Assembly: GCA_003427395.1 (NCBI GenBank)
Contig: BFEA01000171.1
Coordinates: 2,495,307 to 2,528,011 of the forward strand
Direction of reading: 5' to 3'
DNA from: Chara braunii
Taxonomy: Eukaryota; Streptophyta; Charophyceae; Charales; Characeae
Length of the DNA stretch: 32,705 nt
The translations under genes and the position numbers were made by a program. Each line of letters begins with the position of its first letter. The stretch's first letter is position 1. This document shows, one piece after another, positions 28,668 to 32,705 of this stretch. The notes beneath the pieces are model-generated. The model searched no databases. It had not been told where the DNA came from and worked only from the letters and a program-made list of their open reading frames with translations.

Positions 28668-29185
28668 GTTGTCGCGTTGTTTGTGTTGTGTCGTTTCGTG
28701 TGTATGTCTGTGTGTGTTTTTGTGTGTTCGTGGAGTGGTGTGCGCGTGGTGTGTGGGGTGCGTCCTAGTCGACCGACGACAAGCCGTGCTTGGGACTTCA
28801 GCCCCCCAAGATGTTGGTTCGCATGCGGGGCCGATAGGCGTATTACCGCGTGTGCCCCCTATGCTACAACGAACGAGAAACGCCCTCGGCTGATCCACCT
28901 CTGCGATTGCAACTGATCAGCTTTCGTATTGTGGACTGGCAGCTCGGCGGGGATACGCCCACCGAAGGGAGGTGATAGCTCCCGTAAGGTGGAGGTAAGT
29001 TGTGCCTCGCGTTGGCCCTATCCTGTCGTAGGGGCTCGCGAGAGGTATGGCTGGCGCACTCGGCCGGAGCGGCCTAAGGAAGCTCCATGTGCGTGTTCGT
29101 GTCGAGGTTGGTCCAACTCCTGCGTGACGTGGCCGAGAGGGTCTCGCGCTGCCACATGCGGTGTCGGACCGATGCGCTCGACAAG
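28668..29185 (+). pseudogene. R block 3b: LSU domain I-like, tandem duplicate
   Basis: About 85-90 percent similar to R 3a, with TTGGGACTTCAGCCCCCCAA at 28790-28809. It starts with the same TTGTCGCG word that ends the SSU-like T block, suggesting that the duplication point lay at the T/R boundary. It is followed by GCAAGATCAGGTAAGTTCG, a donor-like junction. Confidence 0.5.
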
Positions 29186-29590
29186 GCCCCGAACATCGCC
29201 AATATTGACTGCAAGATCAGGTAAGTTCGTCCTCTCCCCTTTTTTTTTTTTTTTTTTTTTTCCCCTCTTGTGTTAGCTCCATACCTGCTCCAACCTATCG
29301 CGGGCTCGTTCCTCAATCACCCGCGCATATACATAGCCATACTCATGGCTACAATATAAATAATAATAATAATAATAAAATAATAAATGATAATAATATT
29401 AAAACAAGGATAAGAGAAATAATAATATCAATAATTAACCAAAGATGACGAATGTATCCAAGCTATCTTTCGGGTCTGGTACAGTCAAACCGAGGGTGCG
29501 TTGTGTTCGGTAAATCACGCCAGTCGTCCTCCACTTTGCCTATCGAGCTCACCTCTCGTCAAGGTAAGTGCTCGTCTTCATTCTCTCCCT
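29186..29590. other. Spacer with two donor-site-like sequences
   Basis: CAGGTAAGT at 29218-29226 and AAGGTAAGT at 29561-29569, each followed by a pyrimidine-rich run (poly-T 29241-29261 after the first). An AAT-rich repeat lies at about 29358-29400. No coding gene is evident; the two donor-like sites could belong to an unseen exon series. Confidence 0.5.
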
Positions 29591-30030
29591 CTTTCTCTCT
29601 TACTCTCGCTCTCTCTCTATGGATTGTTGTTGATTTCTTCCCCTCTCTCCGCTCTCTTGCTTTCTCTCCTACACACTCACACACTCACCTACGCGGACAC
29701 ACATGCACACGCATACACACCCACATACTCGTAGTGTAAAGTCTCATATTCTAGCGCTAGATTCATTCAAATTTGCTCATCCTATCGATGGAAGTAGGGA
29801 GAGCTCAGTTGCGGGGTTGGAGACTTACCTGTTGCGCTCTCTCTTCGTCGTCGTCGTTACCGTCTGCTCGACGCTCCCCAATCCTTTATGATGTGTGACA
29901 TACCGTGACCATAGCACGGGGCACGACAGGTACAAGCTCGCATCTCGTCATGATGGGCAGCTCACCGAGACCACCTTTGCCTATGGCAAGCAGTGGAGAC
30001 ATGGCCAGGTGAGTATCGTCCCTTCCTCTA
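29591..30030 (+). repeat. M block 2
   Basis: CT-rich and AC-rich simple sequence, then TTCTAGCGCTAGA (a 12-base palindrome TCTAGCGCTAGA at about 29751), CATCCTATCGATGGAAGTAG, GGGGTTGGAGACTTACCTG (ending 29831) and finally GCCAGGTGAGTATC (30004-30017). ACTTACCTG and CAGGTGAGT are complementary (one G-T pair) and about 175 bases apart. Confidence 0.6.
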
Positions 30031-30600
30031 TCCTCCTTCTTCTTCTTCTTCTTCTTCTTCTTCTTCTTCCTCTTCTCGCTTCCTCTTTCCTCCGCGCGGT
30101 CTTCTTCTACCTCCACTCAGTTCTCCTTACCTCAGCGCGGCCTCTTCTCTCTCGCTCTCGCTTTTCTCCTTCTTCTTCTTCTTCTTTTTTTTTTTNTTTT
30201 TTTTTTTTCTTCTTCTTTTTTTTCTTCTTTTTTTTTTTTTTTTTNTTNTTNTTNTTNTTNTTNTTNTTNTTNTTNTTNTTNTTNTTNTTTCTTCTCCTTC
30301 TTCTTCCTCTTCGCGCTTCCTTCTTCCTCCGCGCGGTCTTCTTCTACCACCTTCTACTTCTTTTCCCTCGTGCTACGTCGTTATTGCCTCCTTGCTATCT
30401 CCATCGATCGTGCATTCTCTTCTTGCATTCACCGCCCCATCTCCTCTCCTTATACCCGCTCGCCATTCTCATTTCTCATATGCCATGCGTTATTCTTTCC
30501 TTCCGAATCCGCATCTTCTCCGTTTCTCTCTCCTTGTTTCTACCGCGCACGTCCTTACCTTCTTGCTTGTGGTCTTTTCCAATTTGTTTGTGTTTTTTTT
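30031..30600. repeat. Pyrimidine-rich tract (CTT)n with assembly Ns
   Basis: CTT/TTC repeats, poly-T, and a regular TTN series at about 30242-30289, where the assembler evidently filled an unresolved trinucleotide repeat. A duplicated segment TTCCTCCGCGCGGTCTTCTTCTACC (about 30087 and 30324) flanks the gap. The long open frames through this region are artefacts. Confidence 0.85.
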
Positions 30601-30607
30601 TTTTTCC

Positions 30608-30643
<36 letters not shown>

Positions 30644-31165
30644 GCACACACACACACACACACACACTTGCACGTGCACACACACACAAGTGTAGTAGTG
30701 TATAATTCTGTGTTCTAGCCGTAGATTCATTTGACTTCATTCATCCCATCGATAGAAGCAGCGTGAGGTTACCGCGTCATTGGCACACATACACACACAC
30801 TCACTCGCAAGTATAGTAGTGTATGTTTCCCTATTGGATTGATGGAAGTACCATAAAGCAAGCCGTAAGATCGTATATTTACCTGCCCCCTCTCTTTTGT
30901 CGTCGTCGTCGTCGTAGTCGATAGCTCGCTGCTCCGCACACCGAGATCACAGCAAGGGGGCACAACGAGCAGAACCGCGCACTTCAACAAGTCGGGTGGT
31001 GACAGACCCGACATCACCTCACCATTGACAGATGCGTCACACAACCCGCAAGTCTCCTCCCTCACACATGGTAGGTAGCGGATGCAAAGTCGAGCCCACC
31101 AGCGCCAACACCTCGAAGTTTGCATCCGAAACTTTGCCATCGTTCGGCTGCAAGATCAGGTGAGT
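30601..31165 (+). repeat. M blocks 3 and 4
   Basis: A (CT)n(CA)n microsatellite (about 30607-30667) precedes TGTTCTAGCCGTAGATTCATTTG and CATCCCATCGATAGAAG (M3, truncated). A second CA run at about 30788 precedes M4 with GATTGATGGAAGTACCATAAAGC, TATTTACCTG (30876-30885), CACCGAGATCACAGCAAGGGGGCACAACGAG and GCTGCAAGATCAGGTGAGTC (ending 31166). The GCAAGATCAG before the donor-like site is identical to that at 29211-29220. Confidence 0.6.
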
Positions 31166-31744
31166 CTCCCCCTTCTTTCTTCTTATCCTCCTCCTTCTTC
31201 TTTTCATTCATCCTTCTTCTTTTTCCCTCTCCTCGTCTCCCTCCTCCTTCTTCGTTCTCCTACCTCCTCGCCCTCTTCTTCTTCCTCCTCCTTGTGCGGT
31301 TTCCTTCTTCCCGTTCTCCTCCCACTCGCTATTTTCTCTGCTCGCATGAGTCATCTTTCTGCTTGCGTGCGTTACCCCCGCGACTGTTCTTCAAACATTT
31401 GCGCGCGCAGCCCGTGTTTTTCCGCCCATGCAAAGTCCTTTTCCGCTGCTGCGCACTCGCTACGTCGCCCGACGAGCACAAAGTCGAAGCACGCATACCA
31501 AAGTCAGAATGTTGTGTTCGGAGTCGAGCACACTTCGTTGGAAACGAATCTGCCCGACTATCCGACACAGATTCACTAAAGCGAATTTGTAAAAAGTAGA
31601 CACAGGATCGGAGAAAATTTAGAAATAATAAGAATCTGATAAAAAAAAATAAAAAATGAATCTAACTAATAATAAATAAATAAATAAATAAATCTAACAA
31701 TTGTCTATCCTCTACTTGCCAGGTGTAACCCCCTCGTTTCAGCA
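31166..31744. other. Pyrimidine-rich spacer, no gene seen
   Basis: CTT-rich tract after the donor-like site, then mixed sequence and an AAT/AAAT repeat at about 31640-31695. Two overlapping open frames of 159-165 codons differ only in phase and are composed of Ser/Leu/Phe runs from the CT tract, so they are unlikely to be real. Confidence 0.55.
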
Positions 31745-31945
31745 GGGCTATCAGTAACTAGTTACTATAACTAACTCTGAGTTCGAGGTCGCGGATTCAA
31801 GCCTCGACCGGCCGAACGCGGGGTAAAGCGTAGTTGGGCTCCTTGCCAAAAAGGAGTTAGCTCAGGGTCGGATGGATTCGATCCTCGAGTCACTTGATCA
31901 TCAGTCCGCACCGAAACCCACTAAGCTAGCTCCTACTTCATTTTA
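31745..31945. repeat. Inverted pair of tRNA-like (SINE-like) sequences
   Basis: On the + strand GAGGTCGCGGATTCAAGCCTCG (about 31784-31805) looks like a tRNA T-arm/B box. On the minus strand TAGCTTAGTGGG (about 31930) and GAGGATCGAATCCATCC (about 31870-31886) are good A-box and B-box matches with suitable spacing. GGAGCTAGC and GCTAACTCC could be the acceptor-like ends. No clean anticodon arm was found, so a tRNA-derived SINE or degenerate tRNA pair is more likely than working tRNA genes. Confidence 0.4.
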
Positions 31946-32246
31946 AAGAGGAGCAACTCAGGTATTTGTAGAGTAATGGGGCTTGGTCCGCCTAGCGGCT
32001 CGAGCCCATTTCTAAATTTGTGTGTGTGTGCGCACTCTTGCTGGTCTGCATGCCCAGTTATGAGTGCTTGTCGGCTTGAGTGCGTGTGTGACCCACAAGG
32101 GCAGGCCCTACAGGGTCGATACTTACCTCTAGCTGTGAATTCGAGGGTTGAAGTGGAAAAACACTCAAGTGGCAGGTCTGCCGGTATTACCCAAGTAGTC
32201 GTAGATGTGTAGGGAACCGACCGCCGAGCAGAAGAAAACAAAAAAC
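31946..32246. other. Spacer before the plastid-like segment
   Basis: Contains the segment shared (inverted) with 9.92-10.01 kb and a GATACTTACCTC word at 32118-32129, a reverse donor-site-like sequence. No gene is recognised. Confidence 0.45.
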
Positions 32247-32315
32247 TGCTGAAAGCATCTAAGTAGGAAGTCCACCTTAAGATGAGTGCTCTTGCTTATT
32301 CAAGCATGTCCTTCC
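32247..32315 (+). rRNA. rrn23: Plastid 23S rRNA, 3' end fragment
   Basis: GCTGAAAGCATCTAAGTAGG, then AAGTCCACCTTAAGATGAGTGCTCTT, matches the 3' end of chloroplast 23S rRNA. The rest of the 23S gene (over 2.7 kb) is absent: sequence upstream of about 32245 is unrelated, so the plastid match starts abruptly. The boundary with the spacer before 4.5S is uncertain. Confidence 0.9.
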
Positions 32316-32345
32316 AATATCCCATAGGGAATAAATAGGGCATGG

Positions 32346-32447
32346 GTAAGGTCACGGCAAGACGAGCCGTTTTTCACAATAGGTGTCAGGTATAAGTGCA
32401 GTAATGCATGTAGCTGAGGTATCCTAACAGACCGAGAGATTTGAACC
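32346..32447 (+). rRNA. rrn4.5: Plastid 4.5S rRNA
   Basis: AAGGTCACGGCAAGACGAGC through GAGGTATCCTAACAGACCGA and GAGATTTGAACC, complete and close to the land-plant 4.5S consensus. The 4.5S RNA is the separated 3' tail of bacterial-type 23S rRNA. The short spacer to 23S here (about 30 bases) suggests an early-diverging streptophyte, where separation of the two may be less complete than in seed plants (inference). Confidence 0.93.
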
Positions 32448-32578
32448 TTTTCCTACCTAATCAAATCGAATGAAAATGAAATTCCGTGCTAGTGTTCCTA
32501 CTCTTTCTTACCTGGCCTCGTCGTTATCCTTTTTAGCAGAATCAAAAGAAGAAAAAAGAATAAGAGGCCATTTGTTGA
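32448..32578 (+). other. 4.5S-5S plastid spacer
   Basis: AT-rich spacer of about 131 bases in the normal place between the two plastid rRNA genes. Its presence shows that the segment derives from plastid DNA and not from joined processed RNAs. Confidence 0.8.
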
Positions 32579-32700
32579 TATCCTGGTATCTTAGGCGTAG
32601 TGGAACCACACCAATCCATCCCGAACTTGGTGGTGAAACTCTACCGCGGTGACAATACTGTAGAGGAAGCTCTATGGGAAAATAACTCGATGCCAGGATC
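32579..32700 (+). rRNA. rrn5: Plastid 5S rRNA
   Basis: TATCCTGGTATCTTAGGCGT through CACACCAATCCATCCCGAAC and TTGGTGGTGAAACTC to CTCGATGCCAGGAT. Full length with intact terminal helix TCCTGG/CCAGGA. It differs from the seed-plant sequence at several positions but keeps all conserved blocks. The window ends five bases later. Confidence 0.95.
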
Positions 32701-32705
32701 ACTTC

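Larger units (their letters stand above)
21847..29185 (+). repeat. Large unit, copy 3
   Basis: Plus strand, directly following copy 2. Order: palindrome, possible rRNA-like pieces, H2, H3, SSU-like segment, H1, B, hairpin trio, T, and two R blocks. The tandem arrangement of copies 2 and 3 resembles an rDNA repeat array, but the copies are too different from each other for an array under concerted evolution. Confidence 0.75.

Noticed and set aside
29895-30718. Open frames of 241-266 codons through the CTT/poly-T region
   Set aside because: They consist of Leu/Phe/Ser runs from the pyrimidine tract and include unresolved Ns.
31082-31599. Two overlapping frames of 159-165 codons
   Set aside because: Both use the same CT-rich sequence in different phases. 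Low-complexity translation and no homology that I recognise.

Overview
This is eukaryotic nuclear DNA with no convincing protein-coding gene. The open frames sit on microsatellites, poly-pyrimidine tracts or GC-rich hairpin repeats, and none shows a recognisable domain. The eukaryotic origin rests on a U6 snRNA-like sequence, rRNA-like pieces of cytosolic (LSU) type, long (TC)n/(CA)n microsatellites and poly-T tracts with assembly Ns. A plastid-type 23S end, 4.5S rRNA and 5S rRNA at the right edge point to a green-lineage host, probably a streptophyte (charophyte alga or early land plant). I cannot name the species.

Most of the window is three diverged copies of one roughly 7.3-9.8 kb unit. 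Copy 1 is inverted, running from about 14.11 kb down to 4.36 kb. Copies 2 (about 14.24-21.85 kb) and 3 (about 21.85-29.19 kb) lie in tandem on the + strand. Copies 1 and 2 are head to head, with a 26-nt palindrome at each head. Read in its own direction each unit has: a head palindrome; LSU rRNA-like pieces (plus U6 in copy 2); a GC-rich hairpin array (called H2); a CTGCT/TGCGG-rich hairpin array (H3); a segment resembling the SSU rRNA h15-h18 region; a long array of short stem-loops with a conserved TAAGAT-type loop (H1); an array of ACGGGAAGCGCTGCC repeats (B); three tight hairpins in a row; and a block resembling the 3' domain of SSU rRNA (T). In copies 1 and 3 a block resembling LSU domain I (R) follows, and it is tandemly doubled in copy 3.

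The key observation is that the arrays are not ordinary satellites. The loop sequence is conserved from hairpin to hairpin while the stems differ and remain self-complementary, both within an array and between copies. Together with the rRNA-like blocks around them, this suggests an rRNA-derived transcription unit (functional, or an old pseudogene family) with very large hairpin expansion segments and rearranged LSU pieces. Outside the units are a left flank with another hairpin array (H4, about 1.27-1.63 kb), a GTGT-rich minisatellite, a (TC)n(CA)n microsatellite, a family of short blocks (M) following microsatellites and carrying splice-donor-like and complementary sequences, a tRNA-like/SINE-like pair near 31.8 kb, and the plastid rRNA segment.

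All rRNA and snRNA assignments come from remembered consensus sequences. No alignment was run. The plastid rRNAs and U6 are secure, the LSU domain II pieces strong, the T and R blocks moderate, and the h15-h18 segment weak.
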